64,000 bases of DNA from Scopulibacillus darangshiensis (GCF_004341035.1 NZ_SLXK01000011.1:48470-112469); one strand, 5' to 3'. Positions 36,332-45,390 are shown, counted from the stretch's first letter. The notes: generated from the letters alone by a model not told the origin. Numbers and translations are program-made.

Positions 36332-36517
36332 ATGCAAAAATACACACTCACAGTTTATGAAAAAGACGGATCAAAATGCCTGGAAGAATCTTTTGACGCA
36401 GCAAATGACCAAGAAGGGAAAACGATGGGCGAAAATAAGCTTAAAGAAAACAATTATGATGCACATACAAGCAGAGTTACTTCTGAATCGGGGAAACTTG
36501 TGCATTTTCACAGATAA
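36332..36517 (+). CDS. yhzD: YhzD-family small protein
   Basis: A 61-residue protein (same length as B. subtilis YhzD as I recall it), starting MQKYTLTVYEKDGSK and ending GKLVHFHR. Predicted small beta-alpha fold, no membrane segment, function unknown. GGAGGGG six nt before the ATG. Adjacent to yhaQ as in Bacillus. Confidence 0.78.
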   Translation: MQKYTLTVYEKDGSKCLEESFDAANDQEGKTMGENKLKENNYDAHTSRVTSESGKLVHFHR

Positions 36518-36525
36518 TTAACTAA

Positions 36526-36555
36526 AAAATCCGCTCTGGATGAGCGGATTTTCAC
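36526..36555. terminator. Convergent terminator
   Basis: Stem AAAATCCGCTC / GAGCGGATTTT between yhzD and the converging DUF3889 gene. Confidence 0.8.
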
Positions 36556-36561
36556 GGGCTG

Positions 36562-36897
36562 TCACTGGTTCTGTTGTTGTAATTCGTAGAAATCAACGGA
36601 AATCAGTTTATTTGTTTCGGGACTATATTTAACCCTGACCTTAACCATTCTCTCTTTCTGTCCGCGTTTGAGCTCAAATTCAAACCAATCTGCAGCAACA
36701 TTATCCGCAATTTTTTCATGCCCTTCGTAGTCATAATCGCTGACCGCGCTATCGGGATATCTTTCCTTGGTCTTTTCCACTGCTATTCTTCCCCATTTTT
36801 CATAATCAGTCTGTAAATAAGCTTCATTCGGGAAGGAAAGTAAGAAAAGGCCGAACATCAGCATGAATGGAACAACATACCGGCTTATTAATTTCAT
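36562..36897 (-). CDS. YqzG/YhdC-family (DUF3889) secreted protein
   Basis: A 111-residue protein with a cleavable or anchoring N-terminal signal (residues ~1-24) and a compact domain containing YEKWGRIAVEKTKERYP, DYDYEGHEKI and MVKVRVKYSPETNKLISVDF, the pattern of the YqzG/YhdC family. Function unknown. ATG start with GGAGG upstream. Probably exported; no enzymatic motif. Confidence 0.8.
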   Translation of the reverse strand: MKLISRYVVPFMLMFGLFLLSFPNEAYLQTDYEKWGRIAVEKTKERYPDSAVSDYDYEGHEKIADNVAADWFEFELKRGQKERMVKVRVKYSPETNKLISVDFYELQQQNQ

Positions 36898-37030
36898 AAC
36901 AATTTCCTCCTTTCATATTGTTCGATGGTTAGTTTGTACCAAAAGTAACCATTAAACACCTAATAAATAAAATTTAGCTGATTGAAAATAATATGGTAAA
37001 TGAAAACAATTTAAATTTAGTTCTATTTGC

Positions 37031-37059
37031 TTGACTATATGTCATTACCGTTTTACACT
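37031..37059 (+). promoter_or_regulatory. Promoter of the tcyABC operon
   Basis: TTGACT (-35), 17-nt spacer, TACACT (-10), about 50 nt before the tcyA start. No T-box or S-box element is visible in the short leader. Confidence 0.65.
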
Positions 37060-37108
37060 AAAAAAGATTTTAACGCATAAATTCCTATAAGAATACTGGG
37101 GGATGGAT

Positions 37109-37906
37109 ATGAAAAAAATTCTTACATTGTTGATGTCATTGTCACTCGTTATTGTTCTGGCGGCTTGCGGGAATAACGATGATAATAAATCTGCTGACAA
37201 AAGCCTGTACGACAAGGTGAAATCAAAAGGGGTAATTACCATTGGAACGGAAGGAACCTATGCTCCTTTCACATTCCATGATAAAAAGTCTGGAAAATTA
37301 ACAGGCTTTGATGTTGAGATAGCAAGAGAAGTGGCCAAACGAATTGGTGTGAAGCCAAAGTTTGTTGAAACAAAGTGGGACGGCATGTTCGCCGGACTTG
37401 ACTCAAAGCGTTATGATATGGTAGCTAACGAGGTCGGTATCCGTCCTGACCGTCAAAAGAAGTATGACTTTTCGGATCCATATATTGTTTCAAAGGCGGT
37501 ATTGATTGTCCGTAAAGATAATAATAAGATTAAGAACTTTGATGATTTAAAAGGGAAACGGGCAGGACAGTCATTAACGAGCAACTACAGTAAAATTGCC
37601 AAGGATCACGGAGCCAAGGTAACACCCGTAGAAGGCTTTAATCAATCAATTGATCTCCTAACTTCAGGACGAATTGATGCCACAGTTAATGACAGCCTTT
37701 CTTATTTAGACTCGAAAAAGACGCGCCCTAATCTGCCTATAAAGGTTGCATACGAAGAAAAGAATGCAGCAAAAAGCGCATTCCTATTCCGCAAAGGCAG
37801 TGATGAGCTCATTAAAAAGATTAATAAGGCCTTAAAGGATATGCACGATGACGGCACATATTTGAAAATATCAAAAAAATGGTTTGGAACTGATGTCTCC
37901 AAATAG
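37109..37906 (+). CDS. tcyA: Amino-acid (cystine-type) ABC transporter substrate-binding lipoprotein
   Basis: A 265-residue lipoprotein. Lipobox LAAC ends the signal peptide (Cys ~20), followed by a Ser/Asp/Asn linker. The binding domain has GTYAPFTFHD, TGFDVEIAREVAKRIG, KWDGMFAGLDSKRYDMVANEVG, QSLTSNYSKIA and ISKKWFG, matching the L-cystine binding protein TcyA. ATG at 37109 lies six nt after GGGGG; the ATG two codons earlier overlaps the site. First gene of a three-gene importer operon. Cystine specificity is inferred from similarity. Confidence 0.88.
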   Translation: MKKILTLLMSLSLVIVLAACGNNDDNKSADKSLYDKVKSKGVITIGTEGTYAPFTFHDKKSGKLTGFDVEIAREVAKRIGVKPKFVETKWDGMFAGLDSKRYDMVANEVGIRPDRQKKYDFSDPYIVSKAVLIVRKDNNKIKNFDDLKGKRAGQSLTSNYSKIAKDHGAKVTPVEGFNQSIDLLTSGRIDATVNDSLSYLDSKKTRPNLPIKVAYEEKNAAKSAFLFRKGSDELIKKINKALKDMHDDGTYLKISKKWFGTDVSK

Positions 37907-37926
37907 GCATATTGGGGTGATTTATT

Positions 37927-38604
37927 ATGGATGATCGCGCACAGAGAGTTATTGATATCCTGATACACTCCTTTTGGCCGATATTAAAAGCGGGTCTCGA
38001 ATTTACGATCCCGCTCACGCTTATCACATTTGTCCTGGGATTGATTCTTGGGCTGCTGACAGCATTTGCACGGCTTTCGGGGATTAAACCGCTTGTTGGG
38101 ATCGCAAAGTTTTATGTGTGGATATTTAGAGGAACACCACTTCTCGTTCAATTATTCATTATCTTTTATGGTCTTCCAAGTGTCGGGCTAACCTTAAAGC
38201 CCCTGCCTTCAGCGATTATTGGCTTTACCCTGAATATGGGGGCCTATAATTCAGAAATTCTTCGCGCAGCCATTTCGTCAATCGGCAAAGGGCAATGGGA
38301 AGCCGCATTTTCAATTGGAATGACGAAAGCTCAAGCTATGAAACGCATAATCTTGCCGCAGGCGACTCGGGTATCGATCCCGCCGCTTGGCAATTCATTT
38401 ATCAGTCTTGTTAAGGATACATCTCTTGCCGCAACGATTACCGTTTCTGAGCTGTTTCAGAAAGGACAACAAATCGCCTCAGCGACTTATGAACCGCTGT
38501 GGCTTTACATTGAGGTTGCAGTCATTTATCTCATTTTCAGCACGATCCTGACATATGCTCAATCAAAAGTTGAGTACCGCTTTGAGCGTCATGTCGAAAA
38601 GTAA
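37927..38604 (+). CDS. tcyB: Amino-acid ABC transporter permease (TcyB-like)
   Basis: A 225-residue polar-amino-acid permease with five spans and the EAA loop [25 protein letters not shown] (residues ~120-145) that contacts the ATPase. The family segments [19 protein letters not shown] and [12 protein letters not shown] are conserved. Lies 20 nt after tcyA and 11 nt before tcyC, GGGGTG site. Confidence 0.9.
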   Translation: MDDRAQRVIDILIHSFWPILKAGLEFTIPLTLITFVLGLILGLLTAFARLSGIKPLVGIAKFYVWIFRGTPLLVQLFIIFYGLPSVGLTLKPLPSAIIGFTLNMGAYNSEILRAAISSIGKGQWEAAFSIGMTKAQAMKRIILPQATRVSIPPLGNSFISLVKDTSLAATITVSELFQKGQQIASATYEPLWLYIEVAVIYLIFSTILTYAQSKVEYRFERHVEK

Positions 38605-38615
38605 CGGAGGATCAC

Positions 38616-39362
38616 ATGATTAATATTAGTCATCTTCATAAACAATTTGGGGACCTTGAAGTATTAAAAGGCATTGACCTGAACATGGAAAAAGGGAAAA
38701 CAACTGTGATAATCGGGCCATCCGGATCTGGAAAAACAACGTTGCTGCGTTGTTTAAATTTGCTGGAGATTCCCAATCAGGGCGAGATCTCACTTGGCAA
38801 TTATGAGCTTTCGTTTAGCCCTGGGAAAAAATTAAGGCCCCAAGAAATCAGCGCCTTTCGCAAGCAAACAGGCATGGTTTTTCAAGGGTATCACCTTTTT
38901 CCCCATAAAACAGCCTTAGAAAATGTTATGGAAGGTCAAATTGTTGTCCAAAAAAAATCCAAGCAAGAGGCAAGGGAGAAGGCATTGGATATTCTTGACA
39001 AGGTCGGGTTAAAAAACCGCGCTGACAATTATCCTCATCAGCTCTCGGGAGGACAGCAGCAAAGGGTTGGCATTGCCAGGGCGTTGGCCATGGATCCCGA
39101 AGTGATGTTATTTGATGAACCAACATCAGCACTTGACCCTGAACTGGTTGGTGACGTGTTAAAGGTCATGAAAGATTTGTCAGAGGAAGGGATGACGATG
39201 GTTGTCGTGACACATGAAATGCGGTTTGCCCGCGATGCCGCCGACCAAGTCATCTTTATCGATGACGGTGTGATCGTAGAAAAAGGAACACCCGAAGAAG
39301 TATTTGAGCATACAAGTCATAACCGGACCAGGCAGTTTTTAAATAAAATTGAGGAAGCTTAA
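38616..39362 (+). CDS. tcyC: Amino-acid ABC transporter ATP-binding protein (TcyC-like)
   Basis: A 248-residue importer ATPase with Walker [10 protein letters not shown] (residues ~33-41), Q-loop [12 protein letters not shown], signature LSGGQQQR (~138-145), Walker [14 protein letters not shown] (~157-169) and H-loop VVTHEM. Start ATG with GGAGG at 5 nt. Completes the tcyABC cystine/polar-amino-acid importer. Confidence 0.92.
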   Translation: MINISHLHKQFGDLEVLKGIDLNMEKGKTTVIIGPSGSGKTTLLRCLNLLEIPNQGEISLGNYELSFSPGKKLRPQEISAFRKQTGMVFQGYHLFPHKTALENVMEGQIVVQKKSKQEAREKALDILDKVGLKNRADNYPHQLSGGQQQRVGIARALAMDPEVMLFDEPTSALDPELVGDVLKVMKDLSEEGMTMVVVTHEMRFARDAADQVIFIDDGVIVEKGTPEEVFEHTSHNRTRQFLNKIEEA

Positions 39363-39372
39363 TAAATAGTTA

Positions 39373-39412
39373 GGGGCCAGGCCCTTGTCTAAAGACCCGG
39401 GCCTGGCCCCTG
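39373..39412 (+). terminator. Terminator hairpin after tcyC
   Basis: Very GC-rich inverted repeat GGGGCCAGGCCC / GGGCCTGGCCCC, 10 nt after the stop. The tail is not T-rich, so it could also be a mobile-type palindrome (see the GGGTCTGACCC elements). Confidence 0.65.
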
Positions 39413-39425
39413 TTATTTGCGTTTC

Positions 39426-40262
39426 TTACAGCTGAACACGCAACTGTTTGCGGAAGACTTCTTTAATCATATACGCAACACCGTTCATATCATTAGAACG
39501 TGTGACCCATCCCGCTCTATTCCGAACTTCCTTAGGTGCGTGGCTCATGGCAACACCGAGGCCGGCCTTTGTGATCATCTCCATATCATCGTAGCTGTCG
39601 CCGACCGCCACAGTTTCAGAAATTGGTACGCCAATTCTTTGGGCAAGATGAACCAATCCATCATACTTTGATGTATTCATTTTTGTCAGCACCAACTGGG
39701 TGTCTGATGTTTGACGCACTTTAAGAGTTGGGAAAAAGTCACCAACTGCTTCAAGCACTTCCTCCATATTATTCTTATAAATCTCCAGTTTCACATCTGT
39801 CGCGCTTTCAATATTTTCGTGAAGATAATGCGTTAACGAATCTACATAGGTGATGGGATAAAATAATGGCTCACTCACACCTACTGTCATTTTCGCAATA
39901 AGATTCTTCTGTTTCGGTTTATTGCTTATGGATAATCGTTCGTGTGAAATTCTAATATGGCTTGGATATGTTTCAAGAAATTCAACAAGCTGGAGCAGGA
40001 CATCATGTTCAATTTTACTTGTATACAAAGGATCATCAATCGTCGAGGAGACAAAAGCGCCGTTATGGGCAACGATTGGATGTCTTAACTTTAATGCCTT
40101 TGCAACTTTTGCAGCTGAGTGGAAATGCCGTTCTGAGACAAGCGTGATTGCCACACCTTTCCTTCTGGCAAAAGCTATAGCTTCCTTTGTCTGCTTGTCG
40201 AGTTTGTGATTGCTTCTTAAAAGGGTGCCGTCGATGTCTAAAGCTAGTAAGCGATATACCAA
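39426..40262 (-). CDS. yhaX: Cof-type HAD-IIB phosphatase, YhaX-like
   Basis: A 278-residue haloacid-dehalogenase-type hydrolase. Motif I LALDIDGTLL with the nucleophilic Asp and acid/base Asp (residues ~5-14), motif II TLVSERHF, and motif IV AVGDSYDDMEMI (~227-238), with the Cof-type cap domain in between. Family members dephosphorylate sugar phosphates or flavin/pyridoxal nucleotides. The TTG at 40260-40262 has AAAGGGGG six nt upstream and gives MVYRLLALDIDG. Similar to the B. subtilis stress protein YhaX, though other Cof proteins are possible. Confidence 0.82.
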   Translation of the reverse strand: MVYRLLALDIDGTLLRSNHKLDKQTKEAIAFARRKGVAITLVSERHFHSAAKVAKALKLRHPIVAHNGAFVSSTIDDPLYTSKIEHDVLLQLVEFLETYPSHIRISHERLSISNKPKQKNLIAKMTVGVSEPLFYPITYVDSLTHYLHENIESATDVKLEIYKNNMEEVLEAVGDFFPTLKVRQTSDTQLVLTKMNTSKYDGLVHLAQRIGVPISETVAVGDSYDDMEMITKAGLGVAMSHAPKEVRNRAGWVTRSNDMNGVAYMIKEVFRKQLRVQL

Positions 40263-40345
40263 GGTAATCCCCCTTTGCATCAATAAAGTTATACTAAGCC
40301 TTCTGTTTTCAACTTATGTTTGGTTATTCCGATATAGAACAGGCA

Positions 40346-40386
40346 TTTTAAAGGGTCTGACCCCCTTAAGGTCAGACCCTTTAAAA
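40346..40386. repeat. GGGTCTGACC palindromic element, copy 1
   Basis: Arms TTTTAAAGGGTCTGACC and GGTCAGACCCTTTAAAA around CCCTTAA, directly after the yheA stop. Related palindromes occur at 60001 and 62890. Here it probably acts as the yheA terminator. Confidence 0.75.
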
Positions 40387-40746
40387 TTACATCAAATCCT
40401 CTGGCTTACCATAAAGATCTTCCAAAGGCTTTGTGATAATATTGTTAAGGTCATTGATCAGCATGCTCATGCGTTGTTCAGAAGCCATTAATTTTGAGAT
40501 CGCCTCATGCTGCTGAATGACTTGTACTTGTTGTTGTGCCTGCTGCGCTTCTTCCTCAGTGATTGTTTCGCCAGACATTTGCTTTTGCTGAAGCGTCATT
40601 TGCAGGTTGCGAAAGTTATCAAACATCTTTTTCGCCATTTCATCCTCGTTAACAGCTTTATATGCATCTGTTAATGTTTGATATTCCTCACTGTTTCGAA
40701 TCGCTTTTTCTAAATCGTAAGCCACATCATGTAAATTATTTGCCAT
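40387..40746 (-). CDS. yheA: YheA-type YlbF/YmcA-family protein
   Basis: A 119-residue all-helical protein of the YlbF/YmcA/YheA family. AYDLEKAIRNSEEYQTLTDAYKAV (residues ~8-31), KKMFDNFRNLQMTLQQKQMSGE (~40-61), and the QxxxQ-rich middle are typical. YlbF and YmcA act in RNA processing with RNase Y; YheA's own role is not known. The second of two adjacent ATGs (40744-40746) is 6 nt from AGGAGG and is preferred. Next to yheB as in B. subtilis. Confidence 0.88.
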   Translation of the reverse strand: MANNLHDVAYDLEKAIRNSEEYQTLTDAYKAVNEDEMAKKMFDNFRNLQMTLQQKQMSGETITEEEAQQAQQQVQVIQQHEAISKLMASEQRMSMLINDLNNIITKPLEDLYGKPEDLM

Positions 40747-40801
40747 CATTAGCCTCCTAATATATTGTCACTCTTTACTATAACTTAATAGTCATCATAA
40801 T

Positions 40802-41947
40802 TCATCCCATAAATAGAAGGAATACCCCTTGAAGGAGGCCAATAAGTCCACCCAGCAGTGCCCCCAGATAAGTAATCATTTTAAATTCCCGTTTAGATAT
40901 AATTAAAATGACTTGTTCCAGTTCCTGAACAGAAAAGGCTTTAACCTGTTCGGTAACCATGTCTTCAATTTCCATACTTTTAAGCAGCTCATTAGCCTTT
41001 TGGGCAGCAAATCCAAGACCACTATGAACAAGGCTTGGTATCGTTTTATCAAGAAAATCTGTCTTCCATTCACCCGCGAGAGTGTCAATCGGTGCTGACA
41101 GAAGTTTTTGATATGGAAGGTGTGCTCTAACTTGATCGGACATATTTTTATAAAAACGATCTTCGTTGAAACCAAGCAAAACAGCTATGTCATTCACTGA
41201 TTTTCCCTGAACCTCTAACCATTCATTTTCCAACATTTTATGTAGCATTTGTTTAAATGATGGCTGCTGTAAAAATTTTATGAGTTCAGGGTACACTTTA
41301 TCAACGATACTTTGATTACCCAAGAACATGCCAAGCATATTCCCAAGCATCCCCCTTCCTTCAAAAAAGCTGTCAAGCTGTTCTTTAACCTTTATGCGGC
41401 CTTCATTGCTTTCTAAATAATCGACCGTTTTATCGGCCAGAATCTGGGCGACAGCTGGAAGCTGCCCATCAATTTTTCTCCTCATATCTTCAGGCAGAAC
41501 ATCATACAATGATTGTTTTTTATACGTTTCAATTAAACTTTCCGCTTCATTCATCAGCCAATCCGTTGTTTTCCCTTCTAACCTGACGGCTAATTTTTGG
41601 CTGTCAACAACCTTGTCCAGAATACTTTCTACCGTCTGATTACTGGCAAAAAGCTTCCCTGCCTCCTTTGTCACTCGGTCAATAATGACTTTTGAAAAGC
41701 GTTCTTCCTTTAACTTTTTTTCGATGCTGTCAGCTGTAATTAAATGTTTCATCACCAGCCGGCCAAGCGATTTGGCAATTTCCTCCTGCCTTTTTGGAAT
41801 GACACCTGGTGTAAATGGGATCCGGAATTTCCCTAAGTACATCGCCTTATATGGTCTGAACAGCATTTTTATCGCAATGGAATTTGTTATCCCCCCGATA
41901 AAGGCGCCGATAATAATTAATACGAAAAAATTAATAAAATCCGCCAT
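40802..41947 (-). CDS. yheB: DUF445-family membrane protein YheB
   Basis: A 381-residue protein with membrane helices at both ends: N-terminal FVLIIIGAFIGGITNSIAIKMLFRP (in separate halves at residues ~7-31) and C-terminal YLGALLGGLIGLLQGVFLLF (~358-377). The long middle is helical and carries the DUF445 pattern RIPFTPGVIPKRQEEIAKSLGRLV. Found at the spore membrane in some Bacillus; function unknown. The ATG at 41947 has only a weak upstream site. Confidence 0.9.
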   Translation of the reverse strand: MADFINFFVLIIIGAFIGGITNSIAIKMLFRPYKAMYLGKFRIPFTPGVIPKRQEEIAKSLGRLVMKHLITADSIEKKLKEERFSKVIIDRVTKEAGKLFASNQTVESILDKVVDSQKLAVRLEGKTTDWLMNEAESLIETYKKQSLYDVLPEDMRRKIDGQLPAVAQILADKTVDYLESNEGRIKVKEQLDSFFEGRGMLGNMLGMFLGNQSIVDKVYPELIKFLQQPSFKQMLHKMLENEWLEVQGKSVNDIAVLLGFNEDRFYKNMSDQVRAHLPYQKLLSAPIDTLAGEWKTDFLDKTIPSLVHSGLGFAAQKANELLKSMEIEDMVTEQVKAFSVQELEQVILIISKREFKMITYLGALLGGLIGLLQGVFLLFMG

Positions 41948-42119
41948 AAAATGTCAACTCTTTTCTCCAAATCACAATAGTTTCACCCACTTCACCATTA
42001 TAAGTGCTGATCATTAAGCCATGCAAACGGTATTCCCTTCTTAACCAGCTTTAACACATGTTATAATGTAGGCAGCCACGAACAAATCGGTTCTATAGCC
42101 TTTTAGGAGGAACATCGAT

Positions 42120-42335
42120 ATGATTTCGCATTTTACATACAAACCATTTCTATCTGCAGAATCCAGGCGCCGCGAATACCTCTTCTCTTTTTTCTTTAAG
42201 GGGAAAGCTTATAAAGGGATATACCGCTATAACGGTGCTATCGAGTGGCTTGAAGGCAAGCCGGAAGGACAACATATAAATAATTTGCAATCAAAGATTC
42301 ATGAATTGATGCTGTTTCACGAGTATGACAATTAA
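42120..42335 (+). CDS. yheE: YheE-family (DUF5342) protein
   Basis: A 71-residue protein beginning MISHFTYKPFL with SFFFKGKAYKGIYRYNGAIEWL, matching YheE of B. subtilis in length and content. Function unknown, probably linked to sporulation. GGAGG nine nt before the ATG and TATAAT at 42062 upstream. Divergent from yheB. Confidence 0.83.
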   Translation: MISHFTYKPFLSAESRRREYLFSFFFKGKAYKGIYRYNGAIEWLEGKPEGQHINNLQSKIHELMLFHEYDN

Positions 42336-42415
42336 AAGAACCATTATTTTTTTCACCTTATTATGTTTAATTTGCCTTCAATCGGGAAACTTTTAAAGTA
42401 AGTGGGGTGAACAAA

Positions 42416-42646
42416 ATGACACATTCTGATAAAAATATTGAAAACAACAAATATGAAGGTAAAAAGGATTATGCTTTTGATGTTGATCGCATGATTAATG
42501 AAGGATTAGGCGGTGGAACAGTTAATCTTGAATACGATCATCCAGCCATTGATGAAGCAAGGCCGTTGGATGATGAGGATCCCCCAAAGGCTGATAATAC
42601 CACTAAGCGACATGTTGATGAATCAGGGAAATCAGAAGAAGAATAA
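42416..42646 (+). CDS. Small acidic hydrophilic protein, unknown
   Basis: A 76-residue protein rich in Asp, Glu, Lys and Asn with no hydrophobic segment; segments FDVDRMINEGLGGGTVN and ARPLDDEDPPKADN suggest an intrinsically disordered protein. ATG six nt after GGGGTG. Not recognised; the composition resembles spore-associated small proteins, but that is only a suggestion. Confidence 0.65.
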   Translation: MTHSDKNIENNKYEGKKDYAFDVDRMINEGLGGGTVNLEYDHPAIDEARPLDDEDPPKADNTTKRHVDESGKSEEE

Positions 42647-42662
42647 AGAAAACTTGGCGGAT

Positions 42663-42696
42663 AAGGTCCCGGTTTTGATAAACCGGGGCCTTTTTT
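42663..42696 (+). terminator. Terminator of the small acidic protein gene
   Basis: Stem AAGGTCCCGGTTT / AAACCGGGGCCTT followed by TTTTTT. Confidence 0.88.
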
Positions 42697-42742
42697 CTGT
42701 TATTATAAAAGTAAAAATGATGACATGGTTAGGGGCGTTTCT

Positions 42743-43660
42743 ATGTTAGATAAAATAAAAGCGATGTATGGCAAAGCATTTATTGAAGGGTTCCAAGCAG
42801 CCTCCGTTCCTGAACAATATGAATGGTTCCGAACGGAGGATCATATCATTTTTGGGATTTTAAAAAGTAAGCTTACAAATAAAGAGGCACGCCTCCTTTC
42901 AATCGCCTTTATTCCCATGGAGGCAGAAAATCTGAAAAAAACGAAGGCGGAGCGGATCTGGTCATCATTATTGCTTGAAGGCAAGATATTAGATCGGGAT
43001 AAGGGCGACACGATCTTCTCTAACTTTTTTTATATGATCCATTTCTTTCTAAAAGAAGCTCCGGATGATAAAGCTGATTTTGAAGAAGCCATCAATGGAT
43101 TATTATCTGTTTCATTTACGATTGTATGGGAAAACCACATTCAGGGAGTTATTGTCGTTCATCATCATGAGAGAGCTCGGCATGAGGAAATGGCTGATAT
43201 TATTGCCACCGACTTTTATATCGATATCAGCATAATGGTTTCCCAGGTGACATCCTTGCAAAATGGTCATGCCTATTACGTTGAACAAAAAAAGCTTTTT
43301 TTTGCAGCCCGCAGGCTTTACCCTGGAAGGCACGTCTTTTATCATGAAAACTTACTGCCTTTATCGCTGATTCAAACACTCCCAAGCGAGAAACGCAATG
43401 TCTTGTTCGGACAAAATAATCAGATGGATCATATAGACCCGGAACTTATTCACAGTGTCTCGGTCTTTTTTGAACATAATTTAAATTTAACGACGGCCTC
43501 GAAGGCTTTGTTCATTCATCGCAACAGCCTGCAGTACCGTATCGACCGTTTTTATGAGGCTACACGTCTTGACCCGAAACATTTTCATGATGCTGTTATT
43601 ATATCTCTTCTCATTTTAGATCAGAAATACGAACAGTTTGTTCAATTATCACAAAAGTAA
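42743..43660 (+). CDS. PucR-type helix-turn-helix regulator (YxkF-like)
   Basis: A 305-residue regulator. The C-terminal ~60 residues (from VFFEHNLNLTTASKALFIHRNSLQYRIDRF) form the PucR/CdaR helix-turn-helix; the N-terminal and central part has no clear sugar-diacid domain. The ATG at 42743 follows AGGGG by 7 nt. It lies directly upstream of msmX, the same arrangement as B. subtilis yxkF-msmX, so a role in controlling the multi-sugar ATPase is plausible. Confidence 0.82.
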   Translation: MLDKIKAMYGKAFIEGFQAASVPEQYEWFRTEDHIIFGILKSKLTNKEARLLSIAFIPMEAENLKKTKAERIWSSLLLEGKILDRDKGDTIFSNFFYMIHFFLKEAPDDKADFEEAINGLLSVSFTIVWENHIQGVIVVHHHERARHEEMADIIATDFYIDISIMVSQVTSLQNGHAYYVEQKKLFFAARRLYPGRHVFYHENLLPLSLIQTLPSEKRNVLFGQNNQMDHIDPELIHSVSVFFEHNLNLTTASKALFIHRNSLQYRIDRFYEATRLDPKHFHDAVIISLLILDQKYEQFVQLSQK

Positions 43661-43746
43661 GATAAAAGTTTGTGCATGCGGTCAATATCTCTTTAAGATG
43701 GAAACCCTTACAATGATATAAACACCAACAAAGCGGAGGAGATAAA

Positions 43747-44844
43747 ATGGCTGGCATCACAATGAAAAGCATCGATAAAAGATATGATAACAATGCCCTT
43801 GCAGTGGACAACTTTAATCTGGATATTAAAGATAAGGAATTTATCGTCTTTGTCGGTCCTTCAGGCTGCGGTAAATCCACAACACTTCGGATGATTGCAG
43901 GACTTGAAGAGATTACCGACGGAGAGCTTTATATCGGCGAAAAGATTGTTAACAATGTATCCCCAAAAGACCGTGACATTGCCATGGTGTTCCAAAATTA
44001 TGCCCTTTACCCGCATATGAACGTCTATGACAATATGGCTTTTGGCCTGAAGCTGCGAAAGTTTAAAAAAGAGGAAATTAAAAAGCGTGTAAACGATGCT
44101 GCCCGGATACTTGGGCTTGAACAATTCCTTGACCGCAAACCGAAAGCTTTATCCGGGGGACAAAGACAACGTGTGGCATTAGGCCGGGCTATCGTCCGTG
44201 ATCCGCAAGTCTTCCTTATGGACGAACCACTTTCCAACCTTGATGCCAAACTTCGCGTACAGATGCGTGCTGAAATATCTAAGCTCCATCAGCGTCTTCA
44301 GACGACAACAATTTATGTAACGCATGACCAAACAGAAGCAATGACGATGGCGACGAGAATCGTTGTTATGAAAGACGGTATTATACAACAAGTGGGTACG
44401 CCAAAAGAGGTCTATGATCTTCCTGAAAATGTTTTTGTTGGCGGCTTTATCGGTTCACCAGCCATGAACTTTCTGCAGGCAAAGCTTGGAGACAATTATG
44501 TAAACGTTGCTGATATTAAGTTGCATGTTCCAGAGGGCAAAATGAAAATGCTCCGTGATCAAGGGTATGTTGGCGAAGAAATTATTCTCGGCATCCGTCC
44601 TGAAGACATTCATGATGAACCTGTTTTCATCGATGCCTCCGAAGGCAGCACATTTACTGCGACAATTGATGTCGCCGAGCTTATGGGTGCAGAGACTTTT
44701 CTCTATTCAATGATCAGCGGTCAAGAATTTATTGCAAGGGTCGATTCCAGGAACGATGTTCAAAACGGTCAAAACCTGACCCTCGCCTTTGATATGAACA
44801 AGGCTCACTTCTTCGATGTTGAAACCGAAAAGAGAATTCGATAA
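43747..44844 (+). CDS. msmX: Multi-sugar ABC transporter ATPase MsmX
   Basis: A 365-residue ATPase that energises several carbohydrate importers. Walker A GPSGCGKST (residues ~37-45), Q-loop MVFQNYALYPHM, signature LSGGQRQR (~134-141), Walker B VFLMDEPLSNLDAKLRVQ and H-loop YVTHDQTEAMT. The C-terminal TOBE/MalK regulatory domain (~240-365) includes ILGIRPEDIHDE. No sugar-binding or permease gene is beside it, as usual for the shared ATPase MsmX. GGAGG site before the ATG. The repeat at 44849 begins 4 nt after the stop. Confidence 0.94.
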   Translation: MAGITMKSIDKRYDNNALAVDNFNLDIKDKEFIVFVGPSGCGKSTTLRMIAGLEEITDGELYIGEKIVNNVSPKDRDIAMVFQNYALYPHMNVYDNMAFGLKLRKFKKEEIKKRVNDAARILGLEQFLDRKPKALSGGQRQRVALGRAIVRDPQVFLMDEPLSNLDAKLRVQMRAEISKLHQRLQTTTIYVTHDQTEAMTMATRIVVMKDGIIQQVGTPKEVYDLPENVFVGGFIGSPAMNFLQAKLGDNYVNVADIKLHVPEGKMKMLRDQGYVGEEIILGIRPEDIHDEPVFIDASEGSTFTATIDVAELMGAETFLYSMISGQEFIARVDSRNDVQNGQNLTLAFDMNKAHFFDVETEKRIR

Positions 44845-44848
44845 CAAT

Positions 44849-44998
44849 TAAAGAAAACTCGCCGATTGGCGAGCCTTTGGCGAAGACAGAGGCGTAGTTG
44901 CGACGCACAGGACGTGCTAGTACTGGCGTTGTAACAGGATGTTACGTCTTTAGCCAGTCCACTTATGTGCGTCAGAAAGTTATACTTTCTGATTAACT
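44849..44998 (+). repeat. Structured interspersed repeat, copy C (complete form)
   Basis: About 150 bp of nested inverted repeats: CTCGCC/GGCGAG (44858-44863 / 44868-44873); GACGCAC/GTGCGTC (44902-44908 / 44967-44973) enclosing ACTGGC/GCCAGT (44922 / 44953), which encloses GTAAC/GTTAC (44931 / 44941); and CAGAAAGT/ACTTTCTG (44973-44980 / 44984-44991). Nearly identical to copy D at 49255 over the central ~110 bp. Confidence 0.9.
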
Positions 44999-45038
44999 AA
45001 GAAAAGCGCGAGGCGCCTTTGTCGCAAACAATAAGTTA

Positions 45039-45066
45039 AAGGGAAGCAGCATGAGCTGCTTCCCTT
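45039..45066. terminator. Terminator of the SASP gene
   Basis: Twelve-bp stem AAGGGAAGCAGC / GCTGCTTCCCTT just after the SASP stop. Confidence 0.85.
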
Positions 45067-45091
45067 AGCCATTTATTTGTTTTTTCAGTTG

Positions 45092-45283
45092 TTATTGTTG
45101 TCCGCCGAATTGTGATTGAGCTTGAGCAACAAGACGCTTTGTGATTTCCCCTCCTACAGAACCATTAGCTCTGGAAGTTGTGTCAGCACCAAGGTTAACA
45201 CCAAATTCACGTGCGATTTCGACTTTCATTTGATCAAGTGCTTGTTCCACACCGGGTACTAATAATTGGTTGTTGTTTGGCAT
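45092..45283 (-). CDS. Alpha/beta-type small acid-soluble spore protein
   Basis: A 63-residue DNA-binding spore protein that protects DNA in the dormant spore. [21 protein letters not shown] and [12 protein letters not shown] are the two conserved regions; the GPR protease cleavage site lies within EIAREFGV (residues ~23-30). ATG six nt after GGAGGTG. The longer in-frame extension upstream has no family support. The ssp gene is proof that the host forms endospores. A sigma-G promoter could not be assigned convincingly. Confidence 0.95.
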   Translation of the reverse strand: MPNNNQLLVPGVEQALDQMKVEIAREFGVNLGADTTSRANGSVGGEITKRLVAQAQSQFGGQQ

Positions 45284-45390
45284 TTTATTCACCTCCCTTG
45301 TAATCATATTGTGTGCACATTTCGCCGTAATATGACGGAGGCGGGATGCCAATTTTTGCTTATCTACTGGGGGATTTGACCAGTTTAGTG

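Noticed and set aside
36900..37100. T-box or S-box leader upstream of tcyABC
   Set aside because: The distance from promoter to start is only about 50 nt and no conserved T-box or SAM-box motifs or terminator are present.
45284..45380. Sigma-G promoter for the SASP gene
   Set aside because: A CATATTA -10-like sequence exists but no matching -35 at acceptable spacing was found.
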